Shown piece by piece: positions 49,730 through 61,338 of a DNA stretch of 64,000 nt (position 1 is the first letter of the stretch; each line of letters starts with the position of its first letter). A model generated the notes under the pieces. It made no database searches, had not been told where the DNA came from, and saw only the letters and a list, made by a program, of their open reading frames with translations. The stretch lies in NCBI GenBank assembly GCA_943788005.1, contig CALSOP010000006.1, positions 62,001 to 126,000 of the forward strand, in the 5' to 3' direction. The position numbers and the translations under genes are program-made. This DNA is from an uncultured Gammaproteobacteria bacterium (GTDB taxonomy: Bacteria; Pseudomonadota; Gammaproteobacteria; Eutrophobiales; Eutrophobiaceae).

Positions 49730-50953
49730 TTATGTTTTGTATTCCGCTAGGTCTTTATCTACTGCATCAAGTAAATTTTGGGCTATTGTAGGTAGCGCGC
49801 TATTGACGCGTGTCCAACTAGAAATAAACGGTGTTTCCATTGGATTATCAAGAAAATGTAATCCCGCTTTCATAATGTTTTCGGCAAACAATTCCACAGC
49901 TTGTTCTTCAGCATGAATATCAAGTGTAAGGCCATTTATTACGGCATCATTGTTATAGGTTTCAATAAAATCCAATGCAATACGAAAATAGGTCGCTTTG
50001 ATAGTCCTGAATGTTTCCGTATTAAAAACCAAACCTGTTGTTGCTAATTTTCGAAATATGGCTTTGCTGATATCAATCGACATCTTGGACAGGCCTTTAT
50101 TATGATCGTCCAGCGACAGGTCTTGATGCTTATGATCATATTGATCGGCAATATCTACCTGGCACAATCTGTTAGTTGAATAGTTACGTTTCATTTCAGA
50201 CAAAACACCGATTTCAAGTCCCCAGTCGCTCGGGATACGAATATCATTTATCACGTCTGTACGCAGTGAGAACTCACCCGCAAGTGAATAGCGGTAACTA
50301 TCTAAATACTCAATAAAACTATCTGTCGGAAAAACTTTTTTCAATGCTCGCAATAGAGGCGTGACTAACAAACGACAAACTCTTCCATTTATAGAACCAT
50401 CAGCAATACGTGAATAATAGCCCTTACAAAATTGATAATTAAAATTAGGATTAGCAACAGGGTAGATTAAGCGTGCAAGCAATTCCCTCTTATAAGTCGT
50501 TATATCACAATCATGTAATGCCACTGATTTAGACTGCCCCGATGATAAGACGTAACCCAGGCAATACCAGACATTACGTCCTTTCCCCATTTCTTTAGGT
50601 TCCAGATCACGATTTTTTAATTGCGAATCAACTTGTTTCAATCTCGGACCATCGTTCCATAAAACGACATGCTTCTGAGGTAGGCAAGAAAAGAACTTGA
50701 GCGCATGTTTGTACTCATCTTCTGTTGCTCTATCAAGGCCAATTACAATTTGTGAAAGATAAGGTACTTTACAAAGTTCATCGACTATATTCGACAAGGC
50801 TGGCCCAGCTAATTCAGAATAAAGACAAGGTAATACCAGAGACATTGGCCGCGAACGGGAAAATTCTAATAAGTCTTTTTCAAGGTCCTCTACAGGACGG
50901 TCAGATAGATTGTGTAGGGTTGTAATAACCCCGTTTTGATAAAAGTCACCCAT
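49730..50953 (-). CDS. gpgS: Glucosyl-3-phosphoglycerate synthase
   Basis: GpgS joins glucose from an NDP-glucose to 3-phosphoglycerate. The 407-residue GT81-like enzyme has SLVLPCLYSELAGPALSNIVDEL near residue 37, the nucleotide-sugar DxD motif as HDCDITTY near 150, YFYSRIADGSINGRV-like YYSRIADGSINGRV near 185, and SLAGEFSLR...IPSDWGLEIGVL. These match the bacterial GpgS family closely. It sits between the phosphorylase and the phosphatase genes on one strand. Confidence 0.92.
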   Translation of the reverse strand: MGDFYQNGVITTLHNLSDRPVEDLEKDLLEFSRSRPMSLVLPCLYSELAGPALSNIVDELCKVPYLSQIVIGLDRATEDEYKHALKFFSCLPQKHVVLWNDGPRLKQVDSQLKNRDLEPKEMGKGRNVWYCLGYVLSSGQSKSVALHDCDITTYKRELLARLIYPVANPNFNYQFCKGYYSRIADGSINGRVCRLLVTPLLRALKKVFPTDSFIEYLDSYRYSLAGEFSLRTDVINDIRIPSDWGLEIGVLSEMKRNYSTNRLCQVDIADQYDHKHQDLSLDDHNKGLSKMSIDISKAIFRKLATTGLVFNTETFRTIKATYFRIALDFIETYNNDAVINGLTLDIHAEEQAVELFAENIMKAGLHFLDNPMETPFISSWTRVNSALPTIAQNLLDAVDKDLAEYKT

Positions 50954-50959
50954 AATTTT

Positions 50960-51766
50960 TTAATCGATTAAGTTATATTGTTGTAAGAGACTAATAACAC
51001 TGTTATTCCAGCCTTCTGGACCCACCTCATTTGTAATGATTAGATCTTTTTTATCTATCTTAGGCAATTCGTGTGCCGATGATCTTACCAGTACAGCATG
51101 ATCAGAACACTCCAACATTTGTTTGTCATTTTCACCATCACCCAAAGCTATTATGATCGGCTTTACTCCAAGCTGGAGGCGATAATGATTTCGTAACCAT
51201 TGCACTGCCATGCCTTTATTTACAGAACTTGATACCGTGATAAACCGCCCGCCTTTAACCGCAGTCAATCCCGAGCGCTCTATTTCGGTGCAAAACTCGT
51301 TCAATTGGCGATCATTACCAAACCATTTTAATGGTTCCGTAAATTCTCTTAGTTTCGCCCTTAGTGCCTGATCTGTCGTGAGTCCAGTTTCTTCAACCAA
51401 AACTTTCACGTCCATATCTGCAAAACCAATGTAAGGGAAACTATATTCTTCACGTACCTTTCTTAAAATACCAAGAATAAATTCTCTTTTTTGCCCAAAT
51501 GAGTGAATGTAAAAATCGTCCGATTTTTCTTTTGAAGGAATATAAATGCCAGCACCATTTTCAACAATGAATGGATGATTGTTATCCATTTCTTGCCTAA
51601 GACTTAATATTTCTGCTGCTGTCTTACTGCTATTTAAGATAAGAGGTATTTCTAATCGATTTAGCCAGTCCATTGCATTAAGAGCCAAATCATACTTATA
51701 TGTATCATGATCTAATAATGTCCCATCTAGATCAGTCACAACGATTATCTGAGGTGTGATAGCCAT
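50960..51766 (-). CDS. Glucosyl/mannosyl-3-phosphoglycerate phosphatase (HAD, MpgP family)
   Basis: The 268-residue HAD phosphatase has motif I VVTDLDGTLLDHDTY (Asp12 and Asp14), motif II LILNSSKT and motif IV ALGDGENDKQML near residue 210, with a C2-type cap typical of mannosyl-3-phosphoglycerate phosphatases, which also serve glucosyl substrates. Placed first in the gpg operon, it should remove phosphate from glucosyl-3-phosphoglycerate to give glucosylglycerate. Mannosylglycerate activity is less likely because the synthase is GpgS-like. Confidence 0.9.
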   Translation of the reverse strand: MAITPQIIVVTDLDGTLLDHDTYKYDLALNAMDWLNRLEIPLILNSSKTAAEILSLRQEMDNNHPFIVENGAGIYIPSKEKSDDFYIHSFGQKREFILGILRKVREEYSFPYIGFADMDVKVLVEETGLTTDQALRAKLREFTEPLKWFGNDRQLNEFCTEIERSGLTAVKGGRFITVSSSVNKGMAVQWLRNHYRLQLGVKPIIIALGDGENDKQMLECSDHAVLVRSSAHELPKIDKKDLIITNEVGPEGWNNSVISLLQQYNLID

Positions 51767-51803
51767 AATTTAAATTATCACATTGCCCTCAGAGCTGAAA
51801 ATA

Positions 51804-54062
51804 CTAACTTTTTGGCACAGCTACAATTCTAATCACATTCCGATAACCACGAGGAAGCATGTTTCCACGTCTTCCACGTTCGCCGATGTAATATTCCTGA
51901 TCGGCAGACTTCATAGTCATATGTTTCTTGCCTGCGTAGATAAGTAAATTATCCGTTTCAGCCATAGTCGTCATGGCGACAACATATTCTTCTCGAGTTT
52001 TTAGTTTAGCTGGTGGTATTTGAATTATCTTCAAACCTTTACCTTTGGTTAACAAAGTCAATTCACTGATAGGAAACATCAACATACGACCTATTGAACT
52101 GACTGCGGCGACCCAATCATTTTCTATGTCATTAACTTTGCTTGGCGCTAATACATTTGCACCATTCGGCACCGAAATAACCGCTTTACCATTTCTATTT
52201 TTTGTATAGACGTCTTCAAGCTTAAGCATAAAACCATAACCCGCATCCGAAGCGACGAGGTAAACAGATTCTGGTTCGCCAGCCATGACACCTTCAAAAG
52301 TCACCCCATCAGGTGGTGTTAGACGAGCGGATATTGGTTCACCCAAACTACGTGCCGAAGGTAATGAGTGTGCCGGCAATGAATAACAGCGCCCACTTGA
52401 GTCAAGAAACACAGCTGATTGATTACTTCTACCGAGACTTGCCTGCTTATAGCTATCACCACTCTTGTAATTCAATGATTCCGGGTCGACTTCGTGACCT
52501 TTTGCAGCACGAACCCAGCCTTTGTCTGAAAGTATGATGGTAACCGGTTCTGTCGGGACAAGACTGGTTTCATCAATGGCTTTTGCTTCTACACCTTCTT
52601 TTAAGGGTGATTTACGATCATCACCATATTCAGCGGCATCTGCTTCGATCTCTTTGCGAACTAAGGTTTTCAATCGTTGGCTTGAACCTAATGTAGTATC
52701 AAGTTGTTGACGCTCATCACTGAGTTCATCCAACTCACCCTTAATCTTAATCTCTTCCAACTTGGCTAATTTACGTAACTTCAGATCAAGTACAGCGTCT
52801 GCTTGAATGTCACTCAATTTAAACCGCTTCATCAAGACTGCCTTAGGCTTATCTTCTTCTCTGATGATCTTGATCACTTCATCGATATTCAAATAAGCAA
52901 TCATCAAACCTTCAAGAACATGAATCTGGGCAAGGACTTTATCCAGTCGAAACTGCAATCTTTTTCGAACCGTTTCTGTCCTGTATTCCAACCATTCTTT
53001 CAATATGACGCGAAGATCTTTTACCTGAGGTCGGCCATTGAGTCCAATAATGTTGAGATTCACACGATAACTGCGCTCAAGATCGGTTGTTGCGTACAGA
53101 TGCAACATCAATTCATCGAGGTTGATTCGGTTGGAACGTGGTATCAAAATCAGTCTGACTGGATTTTCATGGTCTGATTCATCACGTAAGTCTTCCAGCA
53201 TCGGTAATTTCTTGGCCTGCATCTGTGCCGCGATTTGTTCAAGAATCTTGCTGCCAGAGCTCTGATGAGGAAGTGCTGTTACAACAATATTGCCCTCTTC
53301 CTTCTCCCACACGCCACGCATTTTGATCGATCCATTACCGGTTTCATACATCTCTTGTATGGCTGATTTAGGTGTAATAATCTCTGCACGTGTTGGGTAA
53401 TCTGGTCCTTTTATATGCTCGCATAGCTCTTTAACCGTGCTCTTCGGAGACTCTAATAATCGGATACAGGCACTGGCGACCTCTTTCAGGTTATGCGGCG
53501 GAATGTCTGTCGCCATACCAACGGCAATACCGGTGGTACCATTGAGCAGGATATTCGGTAATCGAGCAGGTAATATCTTTGGTTCTTCTAAAGTACCATC
53601 AAAATTAGGCACCCAATCAACGGTTCCTTGGGAGACTTCACTTAACAAAATATCTGAATAAGGTGTTAATTTTGATTCTGTGTAGCGCATTGCAGCAAAG
53701 GATTTAGGATCGTCCATCGAGCCCCAATTGCCCTGGCCATCGACTAGCGGATAGCGATAGGAAAAATCCTGAGCCATCAATACCATGGCTTCATAACAGG
53801 CTGAATCACCATGTGGGTGGAATTTGCCGAGCACATCACCAATCGTTCGAGCAGATTTCTTGTATTTTGCCGATGACTTTAAGCCCAGCTCTGACATGGC
53901 ATATATAATTCGACGTTGCACTGGTTTCAGACCATCGCCGATATGCGGTAAGGCACGGTCAAGAATAACGTACATGGAATAATCGAGATAGGCCTTCTCG
54001 GTGAATTCCTGTAGTGGGCGTTGTTCGTTTTGCTCGAAGTCAAAACTCATTGAATCAGGCAT
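51804..54062 (-). CDS. parC: DNA topoisomerase IV subunit A
   Basis: ParC is the DNA cleavage subunit of topoisomerase IV, which decatenates daughter chromosomes. The 752-residue protein starts near [18 protein letters not shown] (ATG at 54062 or 54050), has the quinolone-region motif [15 protein letters not shown] with Ser and Glu at the usual resistance positions, and the catalytic Tyr in [10 protein letters not shown]. The C-terminal pinwheel domain is present. The ParC-type sequence [13 protein letters not shown] and pairing with parE separate it from GyrA. Confidence 0.96.
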   Translation of the reverse strand: MPDSMSFDFEQNEQRPLQEFTEKAYLDYSMYVILDRALPHIGDGLKPVQRRIIYAMSELGLKSSAKYKKSARTIGDVLGKFHPHGDSACYEAMVLMAQDFSYRYPLVDGQGNWGSMDDPKSFAAMRYTESKLTPYSDILLSEVSQGTVDWVPNFDGTLEEPKILPARLPNILLNGTTGIAVGMATDIPPHNLKEVASACIRLLESPKSTVKELCEHIKGPDYPTRAEIITPKSAIQEMYETGNGSIKMRGVWEKEEGNIVVTALPHQSSGSKILEQIAAQMQAKKLPMLEDLRDESDHENPVRLILIPRSNRINLDELMLHLYATTDLERSYRVNLNIIGLNGRPQVKDLRVILKEWLEYRTETVRKRLQFRLDKVLAQIHVLEGLMIAYLNIDEVIKIIREEDKPKAVLMKRFKLSDIQADAVLDLKLRKLAKLEEIKIKGELDELSDERQQLDTTLGSSQRLKTLVRKEIEADAAEYGDDRKSPLKEGVEAKAIDETSLVPTEPVTIILSDKGWVRAAKGHEVDPESLNYKSGDSYKQASLGRSNQSAVFLDSSGRCYSLPAHSLPSARSLGEPISARLTPPDGVTFEGVMAGEPESVYLVASDAGYGFMLKLEDVYTKNRNGKAVISVPNGANVLAPSKVNDIENDWVAAVSSIGRMLMFPISELTLLTKGKGLKIIQIPPAKLKTREEYVVAMTTMAETDNLLIYAGKKHMTMKSADQEYYIGERGRRGNMLPRGYRNVIRIVAVPKS

Positions 54063-54226
54063 TGCAATTTCCTCTAACTAACATTAGATATTACCTTTAA
54101 TTACTTGTTTTATATTGCTTTATTGTTCCACTTTAACTTCTGACATCAAATGATAATTTAATTGTCATTTTCATTTAATCTACTTGTTTGATCATTGCTT
54201 AATAGTTACTAAACAGGAGCAAGATC

Positions 54227-56309
<2,083 letters not shown>

Positions 56310-56410
56310 TTATCTCGCTGTTAATTGTATGTCTAGGGGAATATCGAATACGCACCGATATTAGTTGGCAGATTATACTCTTTTGAAATGAGTATAAGGA
56401 AGTTTAATGT

Positions 56411-56995
56411 TTAATCTAAATCAGAAACTAGTGAATCACGAATATGCTGTGGCACCTGGTCTACTACATGTTCATACGCAGAATGGTGTATACCAGCTGA
56501 TAAGCGGCCACCCTGCTTTAATGCAACAACCATCTCGGCACTCAATTCAAACCGCAGAAAGTGAACAGAAGATGTTTTCTTTTCATTGTCTCGTTCAAGA
56601 TCTTCATCCGAAATAGGAATCACTTCATCAAAATCCTCAATTTTCATCCAAACCTGAGCTTCGATACCGATCATCTTGGACAAAGCCTCACGCCGCTCAG
56701 CTTCATCAGAAAATTCAATCATTAATGTGGCCTTCCAGTTTGATCCATCAGGAATCATTGAATTATAGGTTTCTAATTCTTCCTCAATGCCTTCTGCTTC
56801 GTAGACACGTTCAGCACGTAAAATTTCCTGAATTTGATATTGTATAACAGTGCGGTCTTCAAAATAGATTGTTACGTTTGGACCGATTGCTAATTGACGG
56901 TTCTTTTTATGTGCCATTACCTCAGCACGGAATGCTGGGCGCACCTCCGCATATTTTTCTAATGAATAGAGATCATCACGTGTTAATTTTTGCAT
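56411..56995 (-). CDS. DUF3501 family protein
   Basis: The 194-residue soluble protein matches DUF3501: MQKLTRDDLYSLEKYAEVRPAFRAEVMAHKK in the first 31 residues, VTIYFEDRTVIQYQIQEILRAER near residue 40, and LVQxGRLSAGIHH-like LKQGGRLSAGIHH near the end. No activity is known for the family. It starts one base after the stop of the Fe-S oxidoreductase gene and belongs to the rubrerythrin/Fe-S/DUF3501 trio seen in many Proteobacteria. Confidence 0.88.
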   Translation of the reverse strand: MQKLTRDDLYSLEKYAEVRPAFRAEVMAHKKNRQLAIGPNVTIYFEDRTVIQYQIQEILRAERVYEAEGIEEELETYNSMIPDGSNWKATLMIEFSDEAERREALSKMIGIEAQVWMKIEDFDEVIPISDEDLERDNEKKTSSVHFLRFELSAEMVVALKQGGRLSAGIHHSAYEHVVDQVPQHIRDSLVSDLD

Positions 56996-56996
56996 A

Positions 56997-58337
56997 TCAG
57001 ATACCGTAAGCCTGTCTTAATAATGAGAATGGGCTTTCTGCTTTCATCTTAATATCTTCATCCATCCCATTGTCTATTTGGTGACCCGCCATTGGGCAAT
57101 CACTTATATAATGGTCAAGTTCAATACTCTTTATTTTATCTGTTACCGGTTTGCATATTTTCATTGAGACTTCATGGTATTCAGTTTTAACGGCATAGGT
57201 ACCATCATGACCTGAACAGCGCTCTATCAAAGTAATATCAGTATCCGGCACAAGCTCTAACACTTCTTTGGTCTTTGGCCCAATCTTTTGGACACGCTGA
57301 TGACAAGGAACATGATAAGCCACCTTGCCAAGGTTATTTTTAAAGTCTTTATTTAATTTATTATCTTTATTCCGCAGCATCAGATATTCAAATGGATCGT
57401 AAAAAGCCTGCTGAACTGTTTCTACATCTGCATCATCAGGAAACAATAACGGTAATTCTTGTTTAAACATTAAAACACACGAAGGAATTGGCGCGATGAT
57501 GTCGTAACCTGCTTCCACCATTTTTATTAATTGCGGTATATTAAAGTCTTTTAATTTTTCAACGGACTCCAAATCCCCCACTTCCATTTTCGGCATACCA
57601 CAACATTTTTCTTGTTCAATCAGCCTAACTTCTAATTTATTGTGTCTGAGTATAGCGATAAGGTCTTCGACAACATCAGGCTCATTACGATTTCCGTAGC
57701 AGGTAACAAAAATAGCAACCTTCCCCTTAGTAAGCTCAGTAGCCTCTACATTAATATTTGGCGCTTCAAGTTTGTTATATCGTTTACGCAAAGAACTACT
57801 GTAAAAATCGGGTAACACAGCATCTGCATGTATCCCGACTGTCTTTTCTAATATTTTGCGAACCGGTCTAATAGAATTTGCCGTATTTATTGTCTGAGCA
57901 ATGACAGGTATGCCTGCAAGAGAACCAACCACATCAGTCGAGGTAAGTATTTTATCGCGTAGTTTTATATCCCCTTTCTTAAATTTTTGCGCCTTTGCAC
58001 GCAACATTAGATGAGGGAAATCTACATTCCATTCGTGTGGAGGGACGTAAGGACATTTCGTTAGATAACAAAGATCGCATAAGTAGCAATGCTCAACAAC
58101 ATCCCAATAATCTTCTTTCTTTACCCCATCAACTTCATACGTATCTGATTCATCAACTAGGTCAAATAATGTTGGAAATGAATGACAAAGGCTGACACAG
58201 CGTCGACAACCATGACAAATATCGTAGACACGTTCAAGCTCGCCAAACAATGTTGATTCATCATAAAACTCACCAGATTTCCAATCTATAGGATGTCTGG
58301 TTGGAGCTTCAAGACTACCTTCACGTCCTTCATTCAT
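56997..58337 (-). CDS. Fe-S oxidoreductase with CCG domains (GlpC/HdrD-like)
   Basis: The 446-residue protein has two [4Fe-4S] motifs near residues 38-105 (CHGCRRCVSLCHSF and CYLCDLCYLTKCPY, the latter CxxCxxCxxxxCP), then two cysteine-rich CCG domains (VTCYGNRNEPDVVED...EKCCGMPKME and VPCHQRVQKIGPK...ERCSGHDG). It resembles GlpC and HdrD but no glpA/glpB or hdr partner is present. With rubrerythrin and DUF3501 it likely serves electron delivery in peroxide or oxygen defence; this is inference from context. Confidence 0.88.
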   Translation of the reverse strand: MNEGREGSLEAPTRHPIDWKSGEFYDESTLFGELERVYDICHGCRRCVSLCHSFPTLFDLVDESDTYEVDGVKKEDYWDVVEHCYLCDLCYLTKCPYVPPHEWNVDFPHLMLRAKAQKFKKGDIKLRDKILTSTDVVGSLAGIPVIAQTINTANSIRPVRKILEKTVGIHADAVLPDFYSSSLRKRYNKLEAPNINVEATELTKGKVAIFVTCYGNRNEPDVVEDLIAILRHNKLEVRLIEQEKCCGMPKMEVGDLESVEKLKDFNIPQLIKMVEAGYDIIAPIPSCVLMFKQELPLLFPDDADVETVQQAFYDPFEYLMLRNKDNKLNKDFKNNLGKVAYHVPCHQRVQKIGPKTKEVLELVPDTDITLIERCSGHDGTYAVKTEYHEVSMKICKPVTDKIKSIELDHYISDCPMAGHQIDNGMDEDIKMKAESPFSLLRQAYGI

Positions 58338-58376
58338 AAGCTAACAATTCAAGTTAAATCAGGATATAAATAATTA

Positions 58377-58395
58377 AGCCGGCATTTAGCCGGCT
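58377..58395 (-). terminator. Hairpin terminator between rubrerythrin and Fe-S oxidoreductase genes
   Basis: A 7-bp stem AGCCGGC/GCCGGCT with a short ATTTA loop, 28 bases after the rubrerythrin stop, followed on the minus strand by TTAATTATTTAT. The T run is interrupted, so it may be an attenuator that gives more rubrerythrin than downstream mRNA rather than a full terminator. Confidence 0.6.
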
Positions 58396-58422
58396 CAATC
58401 AAACTGATATCATATTTGCTAA

Positions 58423-58842
58423 TTATGAACCGAGGTTATCTAACGCTTTGGTAAAACGATTTGCATGTGAGCGCTCAGCCTTTGCCAAGGTTTCAAACCA
58501 ATCGGCAATCTCATCAAAACCTTCTTCTCGAGCTGCCTTAGCCATGCCTGGATACATATCAGTATATTCATGCGTTTCACCAGCAATTGCAGCTTTGAGA
58601 TTAAGATCAGTGCTGCCAATAGGCTCTCCAGTTGCTGGATCACCTACAGCCTCAAGGTATTCCAGATGTCCGTGCGCATGACCAGTCTCACCTTCAGCAG
58701 TTGATCTGAAGACAGCAGAAACATCATTAAACCCTTCAACGTCTGCTTTTTGTGCAAAATAAAGATAACGGCGGTTTGCTTGTGATTCACCTGCAAATGC
58801 TGCTTTTAAGTTTTCTTCTGTTTTTGAGCCTTTAAGTTCCAT
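58423..58842 (-). CDS. Rubrerythrin family protein without rubredoxin domain
   Basis: The 139-residue four-helix protein has the diiron ligands in [12 protein letters not shown] (Glu20 region), [28 protein letters not shown] and AERSHANRF. The C-terminal rubredoxin domain (CxxC pairs) of classical rubrerythrin is absent, so electrons must come from another protein, perhaps the Fe-S oxidoreductase encoded downstream. Function is peroxide reduction by family. A strong ribosome site (TTTGGAGGAGAAGT) and the palindromes upstream point to high, regulated expression. Confidence 0.92.
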   Translation of the reverse strand: MELKGSKTEENLKAAFAGESQANRRYLYFAQKADVEGFNDVSAVFRSTAEGETGHAHGHLEYLEAVGDPATGEPIGSTDLNLKAAIAGETHEYTDMYPGMAKAAREEGFDEIADWFETLAKAERSHANRFTKALDNLGS

Positions 58843-58861
58843 ACTTCTCCTCCAAATACGT

Positions 58862-58878
58862 ATTCGATTAAATCGAAT
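58862..58878. promoter_or_regulatory. Palindromic operator candidate 1 upstream of rubrerythrin
   Basis: ATTCGATT-A-AATCGAAT is a perfect 8-1-8 palindrome 20 bases before the rubrerythrin start. It could be a repressor or activator site. Together with the second palindrome 10 bases away it forms a tandem pair. Confidence 0.5.
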
Positions 58879-58888
58879 TTAGATTAAA

Positions 58889-58903
58889 TTAGACTTAGTC
58901 TAA
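58889..58903. promoter_or_regulatory. PerR/Fur-like 7-1-7 operator candidate 2 upstream of rubrerythrin
   Basis: TTAGACT-T-AGTCTAA is a perfect 7-1-7 palindrome. PerR boxes of Gram-negative and Gram-positive bacteria are 7-1-7 of the form TTAxAATnATTxTAA; this site keeps the outer TTA/TAA and symmetry with two changed positions per arm. Peroxide control of rubrerythrin by PerR is well known. The regulator gene is not in the window, so identity is inferred. Confidence 0.5.
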
Positions 58904-59061
58904 GATGATAAAACTTTAGCCCAGCCTCAAATTCCTGTCAAACTTCGTGCAAATGTATTTTTTCATTCTTGCCAGACTAGTAATGATGCGAAGTGATGAT
59001 AATATATGCGCCTTTTTTAGCGACATCACGTAATTTAACTCATTATATTCAGAGAATTTTT

Positions 59062-59307
59062 GTGCCAAAGAAAACCAGTTCAATCAACTTCGAAAAAACA
59101 TTAGCTGAGCTTGAACAGCTGGTGCAGACCATGGAAAAAGGTGACTTGTCCCTGGAAGAGTCTCTTAAACATTTTGAACGAGGCATCGTGTTAACCAAAT
59201 CATGCCAACAGGCTTTGAGTGAAGCAGAGCAGAAAGTTAGTATCTTACTGGGCAAAGACGAGAACGCTAAACTAGAACCTTTCAACCCAGATAATAACGA
59301 AGAATAA
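59062..59307 (+). CDS. xseB: Exodeoxyribonuclease VII small subunit
   Basis: XseB forms exonuclease VII with XseA, degrading single-stranded DNA. The 81-residue protein has the short coiled-coil family pattern FEKTLAELEQLVQTMEKGDLSLEESLKHFERGI. The frame opens earlier (58993), but the GTG at 59062 gives the canonical length, with AGAG upstream; the preceding 23 codons have no family counterpart. The stop overlaps no base with ispA, whose ATG follows immediately, as usual for this pair. XseA is not in the window. Confidence 0.92.
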   Translation: MPKKTSSINFEKTLAELEQLVQTMEKGDLSLEESLKHFERGIVLTKSCQQALSEAEQKVSILLGKDENAKLEPFNPDNNEE

Positions 59308-60201
59308 ATGACAGACTTTACTGAACAATTACAGGTTTATCAAAAATCTGTAGAAGCGGCGCTCAAACGTTGGTTGCCTGAACCTTCAGTTCAGCCTGAA
59401 AAATTACATGAAGCGATGCGCTATTCAGTGCTGGGCAATGGCAAACGCATACGCCCTGTTATCTTGTATGCTACAGGAGAGGCTTTCGGTATAAATTTAG
59501 CTGCCTTAGATGGTCCAGCTTGTGCTGTTGAAATTATACATGCTTATTCTCTCATTCATGATGATTTACCAGCGATGGATGATGATGATCTGCGTCGAGG
59601 CCGTCCAACGTGTCATAAAGCCTATGATGATGCCACAGCAATATTAGCAGGTGATGCCTTGCAAGCTTTGGCCTTTCACATTTTAGCCCATGATCCAGAT
59701 ATTCAGGTAAATGACCAACAACGTCTGTCCATGATTGAAACGCTTGCAATTGCAAGTGGCTCGAGAGGTATGGCAGGTGGTCAAGCTATTGATTTAGCTT
59801 CTGTCGGGATATCACTGACTATTGCTGAACTTGAAAACATGCACATCCATAAAACAGGAGCATTAATCAGGGCAAGTGCAGAACTAGGCGCACTATCTAT
59901 TGATAATGTTGATCAGGAATCGCTATCTCGCATCTCACAGTACGCAAAATGTATTGGATTAGCCTTCCAAATTAAGGATGACATTCTTGATATTGAGAGT
60001 GATACCGAAACATTGGGCAAACCTCAGGGTTCCGATATTGCGATGAACAAACCGACTTATCCCAATCTTCTTGGGATGGATGGCGCGAAAAAAGCAGCTG
60101 ACGATTTATATAATGAAGCGCTTGAATGTCTTGGCGCCTTCGACAAGAAAGCCGATATGCTTAGGGCAATTGCTGATTACATCGTCAAACGCAATAAATA
60201 A
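59308..60201 (+). CDS. ispA: Farnesyl diphosphate synthase
   Basis: IspA condenses IPP with DMAPP and GPP to give FPP for quinones and undecaprenyl carriers. The 297-residue enzyme has the first Asp-rich motif LIHDDLPAMDDDDLRRGRPTCHK near residue 85 and the second KDDILDIESD near residue 226. It starts directly after xseB (coupled). In many gammaproteobacteria dxs comes next; here the following gene is folE2 after a 135-base gap. Confidence 0.95.
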   Translation: MTDFTEQLQVYQKSVEAALKRWLPEPSVQPEKLHEAMRYSVLGNGKRIRPVILYATGEAFGINLAALDGPACAVEIIHAYSLIHDDLPAMDDDDLRRGRPTCHKAYDDATAILAGDALQALAFHILAHDPDIQVNDQQRLSMIETLAIASGSRGMAGGQAIDLASVGISLTIAELENMHIHKTGALIRASAELGALSIDNVDQESLSRISQYAKCIGLAFQIKDDILDIESDTETLGKPQGSDIAMNKPTYPNLLGMDGAKKAADDLYNEALECLGAFDKKADMLRAIADYIVKRNK

Positions 60202-60336
60202 TCGGAACATTATAATCACACTCTACGTCCTAGTAGGATGGATATGACACTTAATTAGAGTAGAATCACTCAGCCTAGTGATCTTTTCATACTCTATTTT
60301 TAACCTTATTAACCTAAGTTATTGGAATTTAAGCAA

Positions 60337-61155
60337 ATGAATAAACCAGTGCCCGCAACTACAGAAATACCGGATACCCAAAACAGTCTAGATACTCGGC
60401 ACATTGCCATCGATAAGGTTGGAATTAAAGACATCAAACATCCTATTGTGGTCAGTGATCGCTCTGGTCGCGAGCAACATACCGTTGCTAATTTCAATAT
60501 GTATGTAAATTTGCCAGAAGAATATAAAGGCACACACATGTCACGCTTTGTTGAAATCCTGAATCATCATGAATATGAGATTACTGTGCAATCTTTCAAA
60601 CGCATGATTGAAGAGATGACCGAGCGACTTAATGCGCAATCAGGCGATATTGAGATGACCTTTCCGTATTTTGTAAATAAAGCCGCGCCTGTATCGGGTG
60701 TAAAGAGCCTTATGGATTATGAAGTATCGTTTATTGGACAAATTACAGATGCAAAACCACAGGTATTAGTAAAAGTATTGGTTCCTGTCACATCCTTATG
60801 TCCTTGTTCAAAAAGTATATCTGATTACGGCGCACACAATCAGCGTTCGCATATTACTGCTTGCGTTAGGATGACTGATTTTATCTGGATTGAAGAACTA
60901 ATCGACGTGATTGAAAAAGTTGCATCATGTGAGCTATATGGCCTTTTGAAAAGGCCCGACGAAAAGTACGTCACTGAACGAGCATACGATAACCCAAAAT
61001 TCGTAGAAGATATTGTCCGTGATGTTGCGGTAAAATTTAATGAAGATGACAGAATTTTAGGTTATACGGTAGAGTCAGAAAACTTTGAATCAATACATAA
61101 TCACTCTGCCTACGCCATGCTTTCTTGCGATAAAGATAAAGACAACAAAAAGTAG
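60337..61155 (+). CDS. folE2: GTP cyclohydrolase I type 2 (FolE2)
   Basis: FolE2 opens GTP to 7,8-dihydroneopterin triphosphate for folate or queuosine synthesis and, unlike FolE, does not require zinc. The 272-residue protein has [12 protein letters not shown] near the N-terminus, the active-site Cys in [20 protein letters not shown] near residue 155, and [18 protein letters not shown] chose the ATG at 60337; a TTG at 60322 would add five residues. It ends before a strong terminator. Confidence 0.93.
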   Translation: MNKPVPATTEIPDTQNSLDTRHIAIDKVGIKDIKHPIVVSDRSGREQHTVANFNMYVNLPEEYKGTHMSRFVEILNHHEYEITVQSFKRMIEEMTERLNAQSGDIEMTFPYFVNKAAPVSGVKSLMDYEVSFIGQITDAKPQVLVKVLVPVTSLCPCSKSISDYGAHNQRSHITACVRMTDFIWIEELIDVIEKVASCELYGLLKRPDEKYVTERAYDNPKFVEDIVRDVAVKFNEDDRILGYTVESENFESIHNHSAYAMLSCDKDKDNKK

Positions 61156-61182
61156 CTCTGATTTCCCCAAACGTAACATCTT

Positions 61183-61220
61183 AAAACGCCGTTTTTTGTA
61201 GTCAAAAAACGGCGTTTTTT
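61183..61220 (+). terminator. Factor-independent terminator after folE2
   Basis: A perfect 16-bp inverted repeat AAAACGCCGTTTTTTG/CAAAAAACGGCGTTTT with a TAGT loop, ending in T residues, 28 bases after the folE2 stop. Confidence 0.92.
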
Positions 61221-61338
61221 CGTCTATTGCCAATATTTTGCCATGCAATATCATATAATCTACTTTAAATAGATATTATATCTAATTGTTTAATAGATAC
61301 TTTTACTTTTTATGGCATAACTAATGCATTAGTTTAAA

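Noticed and set aside
61183..61220. CRISPR-like or repeat unit in the AAAACGCC inverted repeat
   Set aside because: It is a single perfect hairpin with a T tract after folE2, i.e. a terminator; there is no spacer-repeat series anywhere in the window.
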